64,000 nucleotides of DNA from Sporosarcina koreensis (GCF_001531445.1 NZ_LQYA01000198.1:82891-146890), one strand, 5' to 3'; positions 7,627-16,304 are shown, numbered from the stretch's first letter. The notes: generated by a model from the letters alone, not told the origin. Numbers and translations: made by a program.

Positions 7627-8385
7627 TTGGGAGGAATTGAAACAGATACGATGTTAATCGTGGGGATGCTTCTGGCGGTAGGGGCGGGTGCTTTATCTTT
7701 TTTATCACCTTGTGTATTGCCTATTTTTCCTGCGTATTTATCGTACATCACGGGCATCAGTGTAAAAGAACTGCAGGGAAACCATGGTGTTACAATCCGT
7801 AGAAAGTTAGTAAGCCATTCTGTGTTCTTTTTGTTAGGCATCTCACTTGTTTTTATAAGTTTAGGTATCGGTGCTTCGTTTTTGGGGCAATGGATTCAAA
7901 CATTATTAATCGGTGATTCAGGATTGCTAATCCAACGGTTAGCCGGGATTTTTATTATTTTCATGGGGCTTTTTGTTGGTGGTTGGATCAATATCACAAT
8001 GTTAATGAAAGAAAAGCGTTTCCAATCCTCTAAACGACCTGTCGGGTACTTAGGTACTTTCTTTGTCGGAATGGGATTCGCTGCTGGATGGACGCCTTGC
8101 ATTGGCCCAATATTCGCCTCGATATTATTTTTGGCAGCAAGTAATCCAGGTCAAGGTATATTGTATACAGTTATGTATGTAATTGGATTTTCCTTGCCAT
8201 TCCTCATTTTGACATTTTTCCTCGGTTCAACCAAATGGATTGGTCGTCATAGTCAAGTGATTATGAAAACAGGCGCTATTATTATGATTCTTATGGGCAT
8301 TATTCTGCTTACTGGTCAAATGCCTCGTATCACAGAATTTCTACTCAAATTAGTTCAAGGCACTTGGTTCGAAAAATTAGGATGA
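7627..8385 (+). CDS. ccdA: CcdA-type cytochrome c biogenesis / thiol-disulfide membrane transporter
   Basis: 252 residues with six membrane segments. The two redox-active cysteines are in the family motifs LSPCVLP (Cys29) and GWTPCIGP (Cys158). The family carries reducing equivalents from cytosolic thioredoxin to outward-facing thiol proteins. TTG 7627 is used: it follows the stop of the previous gene directly, and AAGGAAGGTG is 7 nt upstream. Its stop overlaps an ATG of the next frame (ATGA at 8382). The likely partner is the thioredoxin-like protein encoded next. Confidence 0.92.
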   Translation: MGGIETDTMLIVGMLLAVGAGALSFLSPCVLPIFPAYLSYITGISVKELQGNHGVTIRRKLVSHSVFFLLGISLVFISLGIGASFLGQWIQTLLIGDSGLLIQRLAGIFIIFMGLFVGGWINITMLMKEKRFQSSKRPVGYLGTFFVGMGFAAGWTPCIGPIFASILFLAASNPGQGILYTVMYVIGFSLPFLILTFFLGSTKWIGRHSQVIMKTGAIIMILMGIILLTGQMPRITEFLLKLVQGTWFEKLG

Positions 8386-8402
8386 AAACGGGGGGAAGAT
8401 AC

Positions 8403-8969
8403 TTGAAAAAAGCAATACTTATTTTACTTGTAGTAGGAATGCTTGGTTGGAGTGTATATGAGTTTGTCATTTCATCTGAGGGAGGAATAAAAACCTCCGA
8501 ATATGAAAATGGTAATATCGGAGAAAAATCGGTTGAATCCGATGAAGTGGGAATTCGTAAAGGCCAATTAGCACCGGATTTTGAACTTAAGACATTAGAT
8601 GGTAAGACAATAAAGTTGTCAGATTACAAAGGGCAGCGAGTCATGCTGAATTTCTGGGCAACTTGGTGCCCGCCATGCCGTGCTGAAATGCCTGATATGC
8701 AAAAGTTTCAGGAAAAGAAGGATGTGCAAATTTTAGCTGTGAATTTATCCGAAACCGAATCAAACCCAGAGAGTGTTCAAAACTTTGTGGATGAATTGGG
8801 GCTGACATTGACAATACCTTTGGATGCCGATTCTGCTGTGTCAAACGAATACCAGGTTATGGCTTATCCTACGACCTATATGATTGACTCGAATGGCCGA
8901 ATTCAATTTATCATGTTGGGTGCGATGAATTATGATTTTATGGTGCAGCAGTTTGAAATGATGGAATAG
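8403..8969 (+). CDS. Membrane-anchored thioredoxin-like protein (TlpA/ResA family)
   Basis: 188 residues from TTG 8403. An N-terminal hydrophobic anchor (KKAILILLVVGMLGW) is followed by a short linker and a TlpA/ResA domain: GQLAPDFELKTLDG entry, FWATWCPPC active site (Cys89 and Cys92), and the cis-Pro segment AYPTTYM. It would reduce disulfides outside the membrane using electrons from CcdA. GGGGGAAG lies 6 nt before TTG 8403. ATG 8382, which overlaps the ccdA stop, is an alternative start adding seven residues. Confidence 0.9.
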   Translation: MKKAILILLVVGMLGWSVYEFVISSEGGIKTSEYENGNIGEKSVESDEVGIRKGQLAPDFELKTLDGKTIKLSDYKGQRVMLNFWATWCPPCRAEMPDMQKFQEKKDVQILAVNLSETESNPESVQNFVDELGLTLTIPLDADSAVSNEYQVMAYPTTYMIDSNGRIQFIMLGAMNYDFMVQQFEMME

Positions 8970-9004
8970 GCCCCCTGTGTAAAACAAGAATTGAGGTGAT
9001 TCAT

Positions 9005-9691
9005 ATGAAAACAACAATTATGGTTGTTGAAGATGATCGAATGATCCGAAATCTCATCCTCCTCTATTTAAAGAAAAGTGGATATGAAGCTGTGGAGGCG
9101 AGTGATGGAGAAGAAGCGAAATCGGTTTTCATAGAACGTAGTCCTTGTTTAATCATATTGGACCTCATGCTTCCAAAGGTTAGCGGTGAAGAGTTTTATA
9201 CTTGGATTCGCGAGCGAAAGCATAATGAAGTTTCAGTGATTATGCTTTCAGCAAAAGCACGAATTGAAGATCGGATATCCGGTTTGAAGTTAGGGGCAGA
9301 TGCCTACGTAACAAAGCCGTTTGATCCTAATGAACTTATTGCCCAAGTTGAAGCTGTGCTTCGGCGTACTGGACAGTTTTGTCAAAAAATTGTTTATGAT
9401 GGGTTATGTATCATGCCAAGAAAAGGGGAAGTCTTACTTCACGGTGAAAATGTAAAGCTAACTAAATTTGAATTTAACCTACTGCATTACTTTATGCAAA
9501 ATCCAGACATCGTACTATCACGTGAGCAGCTTATTTGTAAGATTCACCCTAATATGGAGAGTGATGTGATGGATCGCACCATTGATGCTCATATTAAAAA
9601 ACTTCGTGAAAAGATTGAAGAGCATCCATCGAAACCAAAACGTGTCCAAACGGTTAGGGGAATGGGGTATAAGTTTGTCTCGCGTCTATAA
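9005..9691 (+). CDS. OmpR/PhoB-family response regulator
   Basis: 228 residues. The receiver domain has the acidic pair Asp10-Asp11, the phospho-acceptor Asp53 in LDLMLP, and the KPF lysine near residue 102. The C-terminal winged helix ends TVRGMGYKF, typical of the OmpR group. ATG 9005 follows GAGGTGA. It overlaps the start of the histidine kinase gene and follows the thioredoxin gene by 35 bases, so the pair may sense envelope redox or thiol stress; that signal is inferred from context only. Confidence 0.93.
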   Translation: MKTTIMVVEDDRMIRNLILLYLKKSGYEAVEASDGEEAKSVFIERSPCLIILDLMLPKVSGEEFYTWIRERKHNEVSVIMLSAKARIEDRISGLKLGADAYVTKPFDPNELIAQVEAVLRRTGQFCQKIVYDGLCIMPRKGEVLLHGENVKLTKFEFNLLHYFMQNPDIVLSREQLICKIHPNMESDVMDRTIDAHIKKLREKIEEHPSKPKRVQTVRGMGYKFVSRL

Positions 9692-10766
9692 TTTTTTGAA
9701 CCGAATTGTACCAACTGGATTTTTATGGCGTTTAAGTTTTTTAAATGTTTCGGTCATTGTGATGGTAACTGCCATAAGTGGTTGGGCTATTTATAGCGCT
9801 GCCTGCTTTTTAGCAGCGGATGTAGGAGGCTTGGATACACCGCGGCAACAACAATTTAATAGTATCCTTCTTAATTACTTATGGATTTTAATGATTGTAG
9901 CTGCCATTATTGGAAGCGCTATTCACTTCTATATTATCAAACGCTTTATTAAACCGATCCGAGGGTTAATTCAATCTACTAAAGAGTTGAAGCTGGGTCG
10001 TTATCCGGAACCAGTAAAAGTATATAAAAATGACGAGATTGGTCAATTGGCATTACATTATAATGGGCTTATTACACAGCTGCAAATGAATGAACAACAT
10101 CGGAATAGGCTCGTTTCTGACATATCGCATGAAATAAGAACGCCGTTATCGAATTTAAACGGTTATTTACAAGCATTGAAAGATGGAGATATAGCAGGGG
10201 ATAAAGCAATTTTTGCATCCCTATATCAGGAATCAAATCGATTGACGCAAATGATTGAACAACTTGAGCAATTAAAGGAATGGGATTACCTATCGACTCA
10301 ATCAATGGTCGAAAAAGAAGCATGTGAAATCGAGCCTTTACTGCATCAATGTGCTGCCATGTTTGCGAGGACTTTGGAACAAAAGAATATTCCTTTACTA
10401 GTAGAGATTGAATCATGCAACATTGATCTTCACGGCACGGGCATACAACAAGTAATTAGTAATTTGTTGGAAAATTCTATTCTCTATTATGAGGGAAAAG
10501 GCCCCATTGTAGTGGCAGGGAAGAAGGAAGGAAAGGATTACCGTATTTCGGTTACTGGTCCAAGTATGCCAATACCAGAAGTAGAGAGAGAAAATATATT
10601 TAAACGATTTTACCGTCTTGATTCTTCCCGAAGCCGTATGACTGGAGGTTCAGGATTAGGACTTGCGATTTCAAAGGAGATTATCGAGCGTCATCATCAA
10701 GGCGAGATCGGAGTTAGTACGACGAGTACGAGTAATACTTTTTGGATAGTATTACCTGGGCAATGA
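9675..10766 (+). CDS. Sensor histidine kinase (HAMP-type, BaeS-like)
   Basis: About 363 residues from TTG 9675, which overlaps the regulator gene by 17 bases; the start is uncertain because no strong ribosome site is visible and the frame stays open further upstream. Order: membrane segment, short external loop (AADVGGLDTPRQQQF), second membrane segment, HAMP linker (IKPIRGLIQSTKELKLGRY), HisKA with His152 in SHEIRTPLSN, N-box SNLLENSILYY, and the ATP lid with GGSGLGLAI. The external loop is small, so the stimulus is likely sensed in or near the membrane. Partner of the preceding regulator. Confidence 0.9.
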   Translation: MSRVYNFLNRIVPTGFLWRLSFLNVSVIVMVTAISGWAIYSAACFLAADVGGLDTPRQQQFNSILLNYLWILMIVAAIIGSAIHFYIIKRFIKPIRGLIQSTKELKLGRYPEPVKVYKNDEIGQLALHYNGLITQLQMNEQHRNRLVSDISHEIRTPLSNLNGYLQALKDGDIAGDKAIFASLYQESNRLTQMIEQLEQLKEWDYLSTQSMVEKEACEIEPLLHQCAAMFARTLEQKNIPLLVEIESCNIDLHGTGIQQVISNLLENSILYYEGKGPIVVAGKKEGKDYRISVTGPSMPIPEVERENIFKRFYRLDSSRSRMTGGSGLGLAISKEIIERHHQGEIGVSTTSTSNTFWIVLPGQ

Positions 10767-10775
10767 TGAAATATT

Positions 10776-10935
10776 TCATACAAGAATGCGTTGAATGTAG
10801 TTGAAGTATTGAATGAAACGCTGGTTTCTTATGTGGTGGATATAGACGAAGATCGAATTAGTAAGCTTTACTGCTATCTCATGGAATAAATCAAGTAATG
10901 AAAGTTCACTGTTTACAAGCGGTGAACTTTTTAAT
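10776..10935 (+). pseudogene. Degenerate 3-prime tail of an Lnu-like nucleotidyltransferase gene, with its terminator
   Basis: This stretch begins about 10 bases after the kinase stop. It matches the last 110 bases of the Lnu-like gene and its terminator at 26953-27115. The final 49 bases (10884-10932 against 27065-27113) differ by one base. Substitutions and small changes have removed the reading frame. The retained hairpin AAGTTCACTG...CGGTGAACTT (10902-10929) plus T run can now end the kinase transcript. The rest of the gap to 11177 holds no gene; AGGATATTTC near 10987 also has a counterpart downstream of the intact tail (27122). Confidence 0.75.
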
Positions 10936-11177
10936 TTACAGGCCCAAATCAGGGTTCATTTAGAAGATGTAGCGTATGGCTGGAAGGATATTTCAGAACT
11001 CATTTCTCCTTTCCAAAAGAATACATGTATTAAAAGTGTTATACTCGGTATGTGAACTGTATTAATTTTCAGTAATAGGTCCCTAAGGAAAGATTTTGGA
11101 GACAAAAAGTACAGAAGTGATAGTGTATGAAGCCTTCAATCGTTCGGTTGCTATTCTTTTAAAAAGGAGAAATGGAA

Positions 11178-12143
11178 ATGAAAGCTATAATTCAAAATGA
11201 ATTTGGTAATGCGGATGTACTTTCGTACGCTGATCTAGAAATACCAAAAATAGGAGAGAATGAAGTATTAATTAAGGCCAAGTATACAAGTGTAAATTAC
11301 GCCGATATTAAAAATCGCATTGGAAGCAAAGGTAAAGGTAACTTCCCGTTAATTCTTGGTTTGGATGTTTCGGGGATCGTTGAAGAGACTTCCATCCATT
11401 CAAGTTTTTCAAAAGGAGACCGTGTAATAGCTTTTCCAAAAGACGGTTCATATGCAGAATACGTAGTCGCGAATGAACAATTAGTCTTTAAAATTCCAGA
11501 TAGTCTTTCCTTTGATAAGGCCGCAACAATTCCAACAGTATCTATTTTGTCTTACATACTAATTCACGAAATTGGACAAGTGAAAAAAACCGATACGATT
11601 GTTATACATAGCGCTGCTGGTGGGGTGGGCTCTATGCTCGTACAATTGGCGAAATTAGCCGGTGTTGAAAAAATTATTGGAACTGTTGGAAACCCTATTA
11701 AAGAAGAATATGTTATGAATTTAGGAGCCGATATGGTTTGCACGTATGATAGTTTTGCAGTTGAAGTCTTAAAGCAAACGAATAATCAAGGTGCCGATGT
11801 GATCTTCGACTCAGTTGCCGGAGACGTTACTGGCAGGAGTTTAGATTGTTTAGCGTTATATGGCACACTTGTCCAATTTGGGAACAGCAGTGGGAAAGTC
11901 GGTAATTTTAATACTAGTGATGTGCATAGTAGTTGTAGGAATGTAAAAGGTTTTAGTTTAGGGACAACTCGAAAGCATAATCCAGCACGATTGGCTCCGG
12001 TCGCCGCAAAAGTTACGGAATTGTTTTCTGCAAATAAACTTACACTCCCGATTGCTCGAGTGTTCGATTTGAAGGATGCGGCTGAAGCACATAAATTAAT
12101 TGAGAGTCGTAACTATGAAGGAAAAGTTCTGATTAAAATCTAA
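11178..12143 (+). CDS. Zinc-binding-type alcohol dehydrogenase / NADPH:quinone reductase family
   Basis: 321 residues of the MDR superfamily: GroES-like N-terminal domain (LGLDVSGIVEE), then a Rossmann domain with SAAGGVGSMLVQLAK. The Cys ligands of the structural zinc site are absent, so this is the quinone-reductase branch. It probably reduces quinones or enones with NADPH. ATG 11178 is preferred over 11172 because AAGGAG is 8 nt before it and only 2 nt before the other. Monocistronic by spacing. Confidence 0.88.
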   Translation: MKAIIQNEFGNADVLSYADLEIPKIGENEVLIKAKYTSVNYADIKNRIGSKGKGNFPLILGLDVSGIVEETSIHSSFSKGDRVIAFPKDGSYAEYVVANEQLVFKIPDSLSFDKAATIPTVSILSYILIHEIGQVKKTDTIVIHSAAGGVGSMLVQLAKLAGVEKIIGTVGNPIKEEYVMNLGADMVCTYDSFAVEVLKQTNNQGADVIFDSVAGDVTGRSLDCLALYGTLVQFGNSSGKVGNFNTSDVHSSCRNVKGFSLGTTRKHNPARLAPVAAKVTELFSANKLTLPIARVFDLKDAAEAHKLIESRNYEGKVLIKI

Positions 12144-12187
12144 AGACAACATGTGATCTCAGAAATCTATTAGGGGTAATTATAATA

Positions 12188-12208
12188 GTGCTTTCCCGAA
12201 GAAAGCAC
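12188..12208. terminator. Hairpin between convergent dehydrogenase and SMR genes
   Basis: GTGCTTTC (12188-12195) pairs with GAAAGCAC (12201-12208). The flanks are only moderately T-rich, so the strength is uncertain. Confidence 0.5.
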
Positions 12209-12215
12209 CAATTCA

Positions 12216-12605
12216 TCATTTATTCATACTATCATTTATCGCTACGGACGATTCACTTCTTTCCTTGTCACTGCTAGATTCGTTATGCCCCGGTCCAAAT
12301 AAATTCAGGATCACCACGCCAGCAAGTATGAGGGTGATTCCTACAATACTAGCCATATTGATTTTTTCCTTCCATATGCTAACTGAAATAATGACAGTAG
12401 CAACAATCCCAATGCCTGACCAAATGGCATAGGCTGTATTCAAAGGAATCGTCTTCAAGGACAACGATAAAAAGAAAAAGCAACTAATGAAAGCAACGAT
12501 GACCCCGATTGTAGGGAACAGTTTTGAAAATCCTTCAGAGGCTTTTAATAAAGAAGTGCCGATAAGCTCCAAAGATATAGAAAGTGCTAAATATAGATAG
12601 GACAT
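12216..12605 (-). CDS. Small multidrug resistance (SMR) family transporter
   Basis: 129 residues with four membrane segments. The first contains the essential Glu of the EmrE/QacC family in SLELIGTSLLKASEGF. AYAIWSGIG in segment 3 is also typical. The family exports quaternary ammonium or guanidinium compounds in exchange for protons. The tail after residue 105 is polar and Ser/Glu-rich, longer than usual. Start codon with GAGGAGGAAG upstream. It stands alone, whereas SMR genes are often paired. Confidence 0.9.
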   Translation of the reverse strand: MSYLYLALSISLELIGTSLLKASEGFSKLFPTIGVIVAFISCFFFLSLSLKTIPLNTAYAIWSGIGIVATVIISVSIWKEKINMASIVGITLILAGVVILNLFGPGHNESSSDKERSESSVAINDSMNK

Positions 12606-12729
12606 TGTTATTCTTCCTCCTCAATCATAATTTTAGTGTACCTTCGGGACGGCTTTTATATCAAGTGATTTAGACACGTAGTCGTTTTTTGAAGTAAAAG
12701 TTTATTGAAGGAAAGGAGGGCAATGCAAT

Positions 12730-13137
12730 ATGACAACAAGCTACAAAACGACATTTGACCGATTCTCTATCTATTTATTAGCGATTTTTGTTTCTCCCGT
12801 ACTCTTTGGAGCTTTCATGGCACTCTACTCGATGATCGCTTTTCAAGATTCTTGGAGCTTTGGTCCGACCGTCTTGGTTGTGGCTCTATATTCGTGGCCG
12901 TTCTTTGGGTTTGGAGCCTTTCCTGTTTCCTTGTACATCGATTTTTCGGCGCGAATGAAAAATTATCCGAACAGGGTAAAGGCATTATTATATGCAGGTT
13001 CAGGCGGTTTGGCGGGTATTGTTGCGAGCGTTATTCTATATGATCTCTTCTCAATGATCTTCATGTTTATCTTTGGAGCGGTCGGCGGAATTATTCATTT
13101 TGTTGTAGTGGTACTAATAAAAAAGTTCATCAAGTAG
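12730..13137 (+). CDS. Unrecognised small membrane protein
   Basis: 135 residues, about four hydrophobic segments, with a conserved-looking SWPFFGFGAFPVSLYIDF stretch. GGAGGG precedes ATG 12730. I do not recognise a family or function. It is followed by a DUF6366 gene and a lipoprotein gene on the same strand at short spacing, so the three may be co-transcribed. Confidence 0.65.
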   Translation: MTTSYKTTFDRFSIYLLAIFVSPVLFGAFMALYSMIAFQDSWSFGPTVLVVALYSWPFFGFGAFPVSLYIDFSARMKNYPNRVKALLYAGSGGLAGIVASVILYDLFSMIFMFIFGAVGGIIHFVVVVLIKKFIK

Positions 13138-13268
13138 GAGAAGCCATATGTTGAATCATCATTTGTATACAGGAAACCTAAGTGAATCCGATGAAATGGA
13201 GAAAAATATTCAAGACAGATGGTCGATTATTATTGTCTGAATCGAGAAACATAAAGGGGATGTCTCTG

Positions 13269-13463
13269 TTGAACAAAGAAAAAGAAAGACCTGAAGAAAA
13301 GCGGGAAAGATTGAGACAAGAAGAATTGAAAAGGAACCCGGCAGGAAGTGTTCACGGTGGGGGACTTCAAGATCTAGTTGGGGGATTAGGATGGAAGGGT
13401 ACAGGCATACTTATTCTTTTGCTGCTTATTGCTAGCGTACTCTATTTTGCTTTCTTCGACTAA
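13269..13463 (+). CDS. DUF6366 family small membrane protein
   Basis: 64 residues. The N-terminal half is highly charged (KEKERPEEKRERLRQEE) with a KRNPAGSVHG turn, then LQDLVGGLGWKGTG and a single C-terminal membrane helix. This order is typical of DUF6366 proteins of Bacillales, whose function is unknown. TTG 13269 is chosen because AAAGGGG lies 10 nt before it; the ATG at 13260 would be only 1 nt from that site. Confidence 0.75.
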   Translation: MNKEKERPEEKRERLRQEELKRNPAGSVHGGGLQDLVGGLGWKGTGILILLLLIASVLYFAFFD

Positions 13464-13483
13464 AGGAAAAGGAGATTATTAAA

Positions 13484-14104
13484 GTGAAAAAAGCTATAGT
13501 TATAGGCGTCTTATTGCTTACATTTATACTTGCTGGTTGTAGTGGCGAAAAGCCAGGTGATGCCATATCTAAAATCACCATTGAACCATATACCATGAAT
13601 GAACAAGAAAGTCTGCTTGTTAGTAAAACAGGAGTGGGCCATATTGAATATTTTAAGCTGAACGGCACTTTAGGTGAAGAGGAAGATTTGGAAATGTCGG
13701 TGGAGGTGTATGAAAACGGCAAGTTTAAGGAGGAGTTGCTGAAGACTTGGGGCGCACTTGATAAAAAATATAAGGACAGCCTTATTTCTTTTGGAATGAG
13801 TGAATTCCAAGGAGAAGATGATTCTGTAAAATCCTTAAAATTGATATCTGGCATACCTTCCGGGCTATCGACAACGAATTATTCAACTAACATGACAGCT
13901 TATTCTTTTGGTAACTTAATTGGCGATAAGATTACTATGAAGAAAAATGAACCTGTTTATTTAGCAGTCTGGGCAGGCACTACAAAAAACGAACTACGTT
14001 CTATTGGAAGTATAAATGGCGAATTGCCCGAAGGAATTGGTGAATATGAAACTGCATTATTGTATAAAGTTGTATGGACTAGTAAGGACAAGGAACAACA
14101 ATAG
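13484..14104 (+). CDS. Uncharacterised lipoprotein
   Basis: 206 residues from GTG 13484. The signal peptide ends LAGC, so Cys19 is lipidated. The mature part is mostly beta-like and acidic, without a domain I recognise. AAGGAGA precedes the start. A degenerate copy of its C-terminal coding region lies at 27211-27294, with 27 identical bases in a row, which shows that a second copy once existed in this chromosome. Confidence 0.75.
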   Translation: MKKAIVIGVLLLTFILAGCSGEKPGDAISKITIEPYTMNEQESLLVSKTGVGHIEYFKLNGTLGEEEDLEMSVEVYENGKFKEELLKTWGALDKKYKDSLISFGMSEFQGEDDSVKSLKLISGIPSGLSTTNYSTNMTAYSFGNLIGDKITMKKNEPVYLAVWAGTTKNELRSIGSINGELPEGIGEYETALLYKVVWTSKDKEQQ

Positions 14105-14118
14105 AAGTGTGTAACCAT

Positions 14119-14907
14119 TCAATTTTCTCCGTTCTGAGTTCTATGAGTAGATACAAACTGCTTAATAAATTTGTTCACTGCCACGGCCGCCTTCGTAGGA
14201 AGCTGATGTTTCATGTCTCCTATGAGTATACACTCGTTGACCGGTAGCTTTTCGTGTAATAAATGGGCATAGGGATGAAATGCCTTATCTTTTTCCCCAT
14301 ACAGCAACAAAATAGGGTATTTAATTTGATTCAAACGATCGGTACAGTTATAGTGCAAACTGTACCGATAATATTGTTCAATATTTTGGGCTTTTCCTTT
14401 TTTGGCGTTGCTATATAAGTCTTTAAACAATTGTCGAGTATCGGAGTTAGTAAAGCAAACGGATAAAGCAAGAGCTTCAAGTGCGTTCCATTTCGCTAAC
14501 TTTACTCCTAACGTAATTTTATTTTTCAGTGATTGATCTTTTACTTCTGACAGTGCTCCGATAAGAATGCCTCCTAAAGAGCGCTCGGGATGTGTCAACA
14601 AAAAGTCAAGAGCAATTGAACCTCCAGTTGAGTAGCCGCATATGAAAGCTTTATCTATACTTAAATGGTCCAATAGTTGTTTGATATCTTGTGAAATTAA
14701 TGGATAGGTCAATGCTCTTTCTGAAAAAGAGCTATGTCCATGGCCACGAATGTCAAAGACAATAATTTTGAAGTGATTTGATAATTCATTTACTTGGTAA
14801 AAAAAATTCATGCTTGTGAGCAGGGGAGGATGGATGAACACGATCGGAATCCCTTGGCCTTTAACGTGATAATACAGGTCTATCCCATTTATATTTATTA
14901 CAGGCAA
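14119..14907 (-). CDS. Alpha/beta-hydrolase fold protein
   Basis: 262 residues. The oxyanion region FIHPP takes the usual HG place. The nucleophile elbow is GYSTGG, followed by an acid in LLYGEKDKAF and a late His in MKHQLP. It hydrolyses an ester, lactone or related bond; the substrate is unknown. TTG 14907 follows GGAGGTG by about 7 nt. It lies 31 bases after the histidine phosphatase gene on the same strand and is probably co-transcribed. Confidence 0.85.
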   Translation of the reverse strand: MPVININGIDLYYHVKGQGIPIVFIHPPLLTSMNFFYQVNELSNHFKIIVFDIRGHGHSSFSERALTYPLISQDIKQLLDHLSIDKAFICGYSTGGSIALDFLLTHPERSLGGILIGALSEVKDQSLKNKITLGVKLAKWNALEALALSVCFTNSDTRQLFKDLYSNAKKGKAQNIEQYYRYSLHYNCTDRLNQIKYPILLLYGEKDKAFHPYAHLLHEKLPVNECILIGDMKHQLPTKAAVAVNKFIKQFVSTHRTQNGEN

Positions 14908-14938
14908 CGCCTTACACCTCCGATAGTAGGTGGGGGTT

Positions 14939-15469
14939 TTAGCCCCAGATTCTCCTTACGAAATAGGTATCCTTTTGAACTTTTACTTCGTAGACATCCG
15001 GGTGCGACAGTCCTGTCCATTCTTTAAGCCCCTTCATGCCATCAATTTGCATCAATAAAAGTCCCATCGTATTGCGGTGAGTTACCAGCACGGTACCGTC
15101 GGTTGCTGCTTCAAGCACTTCCATTCCTCTTTTTGCTACTTCGCTGCTCGATTCTCCGCCTGCCATTTTCAAATCCTTTTCCCGAATGGATTCTTCGAGG
15201 CGTTCTAGCCAGTCTTTTAGGTTCTTTGAAATCAGCTTGTGCTCAGCAAGGCGTCTGTCAATTTCCACCTCCAGGTCTAGGATGTCTGCTGTCGGCTGGA
15301 TGGATTGAATTGCCCTCGTGAAAGGGCTTGAAATGATTTGTTTAATATTCCGCTCTTTAAAAAAGTGCCTCAGTTCTATCGCTTGCTCTTTTCCTTGTTC
15401 AGTTAATTCTGCTTGCAACTCTTGTCCTGCAGCTTTGCAATGCCTAACGAGATATACAGTTTTGTCCAT
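14939..15469 (-). CDS. Histidine phosphatase superfamily protein
   Basis: 176 residues. It opens with LVRHCKAAG, in which the RH motif gives the phospho-accepting His; Cys replaces the more common Gly or Ala after it. SSPFTRAIQS and VTHRNTMGLL supply the second Arg and His. This is the small phosphoglycerate-mutase-like branch acting on phosphate esters. A short leader ORF ends directly at its ribosome site. Confidence 0.88.
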   Translation of the reverse strand: MDKTVYLVRHCKAAGQELQAELTEQGKEQAIELRHFFKERNIKQIISSPFTRAIQSIQPTADILDLEVEIDRRLAEHKLISKNLKDWLERLEESIREKDLKMAGGESSSEVAKRGMEVLEAATDGTVLVTHRNTMGLLLMQIDGMKGLKEWTGLSHPDVYEVKVQKDTYFVRRIWG

Positions 15470-15480
15470 TTGATACTCTC

Positions 15481-15516
15481 CTAATTTTGATGTTTCAATA
15501 CCGTTAAGGGGTCCAT
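15481..15516 (-). CDS. Possible 11-residue upstream ORF of the histidine phosphatase gene
   Basis: On the - strand AAGGAGAG (15531-15524) is followed 7 nt later by an ATG (15516) opening MDPLTVLKHQN, which ends in a TAG overlapping the next ribosome site (TAGGAGAG). Spacing suggests translational coupling. It is too short to judge by composition. Confidence 0.35.
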   Translation of the reverse strand: MDPLTVLKHQN

Positions 15517-15628
15517 TGGTAATCTCTCCTTAGTGTATTAAATCTATACCTTTTCCTTCTGTAACCTTACGAAAAACCGTCAAGCTATAACTAATGAGTA
15601 TATTGTTCAGCAATCGGACCAATTGGTA

Positions 15629-15672
15629 GACTGTAGCCAACATAACATTTTATGTTGGCTACAGTCTTTTTA
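15629..15672. terminator. Orphan 17-bp perfect hairpin with T run
   Basis: GACTGTAGCCAACATAA (15629-15645) pairs perfectly with 15650-15666 around a CATT loop, then TTTTT. No gene lies on the + strand between 15470 and 15821, so it either ends an unannotated small RNA or isolates the sigma-factor promoter. The rest of the 350-base gap shows nothing else beyond the possible short ORF at 15481-15516. Confidence 0.75.
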
Positions 15673-15821
15673 GCTTGCTCGTTATTTACTCATTAAGACG
15701 CTATTGCTTTTCTAATAGTCATACATAAAAATGATACAAGATGCCAAATGAAAAAAATAACAAGAAAGTTTGTAACGAAACGATGTTTTTTTAGATATAT
15801 AGGTGGAAAGGAGGTAGGACG

Positions 15822-16304
15822 TTGGGGGAGCTAACGGAAATATATGAACAATATGCCGAACAAGTTTTCAAATATTTAATGGTTCTCTGTCGGAATGCCG
15901 ATATTGCAGAGGAACTAACGCAAGAGACTTTTTATCAGGCAGTTCGTTCAATCGATACATACAATGGGGAATGCAAAATGTCTGTTTGGCTCTGTCAAAT
16001 AGCAAAGCATACCTATTATAAGTTCGTCGATAAGCAAGTTAAACAACCGCAATCACCGCAACTGCTGAATCAAGTACCTTCAGTAGAAAACAAACTAATC
16101 GAAGGTGAAGATAAAATCGCGCTTTATCGGTCAATTCATTTGTTAGAGGAACCGTATAAAGAAATTGTGTTACTTCGTATACTGGGCGGCTTAAGCTTCA
16201 AAGAAATCGGAGAAATCCACCTGAAAAATGAAAATTGGGCTAGGGTAACCTTTTACCGAGCCAAATTAAAATTAAGAGAGCGAGGGAGCTTGGATGAAGA
16301 CTGA
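15822..16304 (+). CDS. ECF-type RNA polymerase sigma factor
   Basis: 160 residues: region 2 (ADIAEELTQETFYQAVRSIDTY, with the typical DxAEELTQETF start) and region 4 (IVLLRILGGLSFKEIGEI plus the recognition helix ENWARVTFYRAKLKLRE). TTG 15822 follows AAAGGAGG by about 7 nt. It overlaps the anti-sigma gene by 11 bases. A TGTAAC at about 15772 resembles the AAC -35 element of ECF promoters and may mark autoregulation, but no clear CGTC-type -10 follows. Confidence 0.9.
   Translation: MGELTEIYEQYAEQVFKYLMVLCRNADIAEELTQETFYQAVRSIDTYNGECKMSVWLCQIAKHTYYKFVDKQVKQPQSPQLLNQVPSVENKLIEGEDKIALYRSIHLLEEPYKEIVLLRILGGLSFKEIGEIHLKNENWARVTFYRAKLKLRERGSLDED

Noticed and set aside
9675-10766. Histidine kinase as a frameshifted fusion with the response regulator
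   Set aside because: The frames overlap by only 17 bases, and both proteins are complete with all domains, so they are two ordinary coupled genes.
15760-15821. Autoregulatory ECF promoter before the sigma gene
   Set aside because: A TGTAAC is present but no CGTC-like -10 at the right distance, so I did not annotate it.
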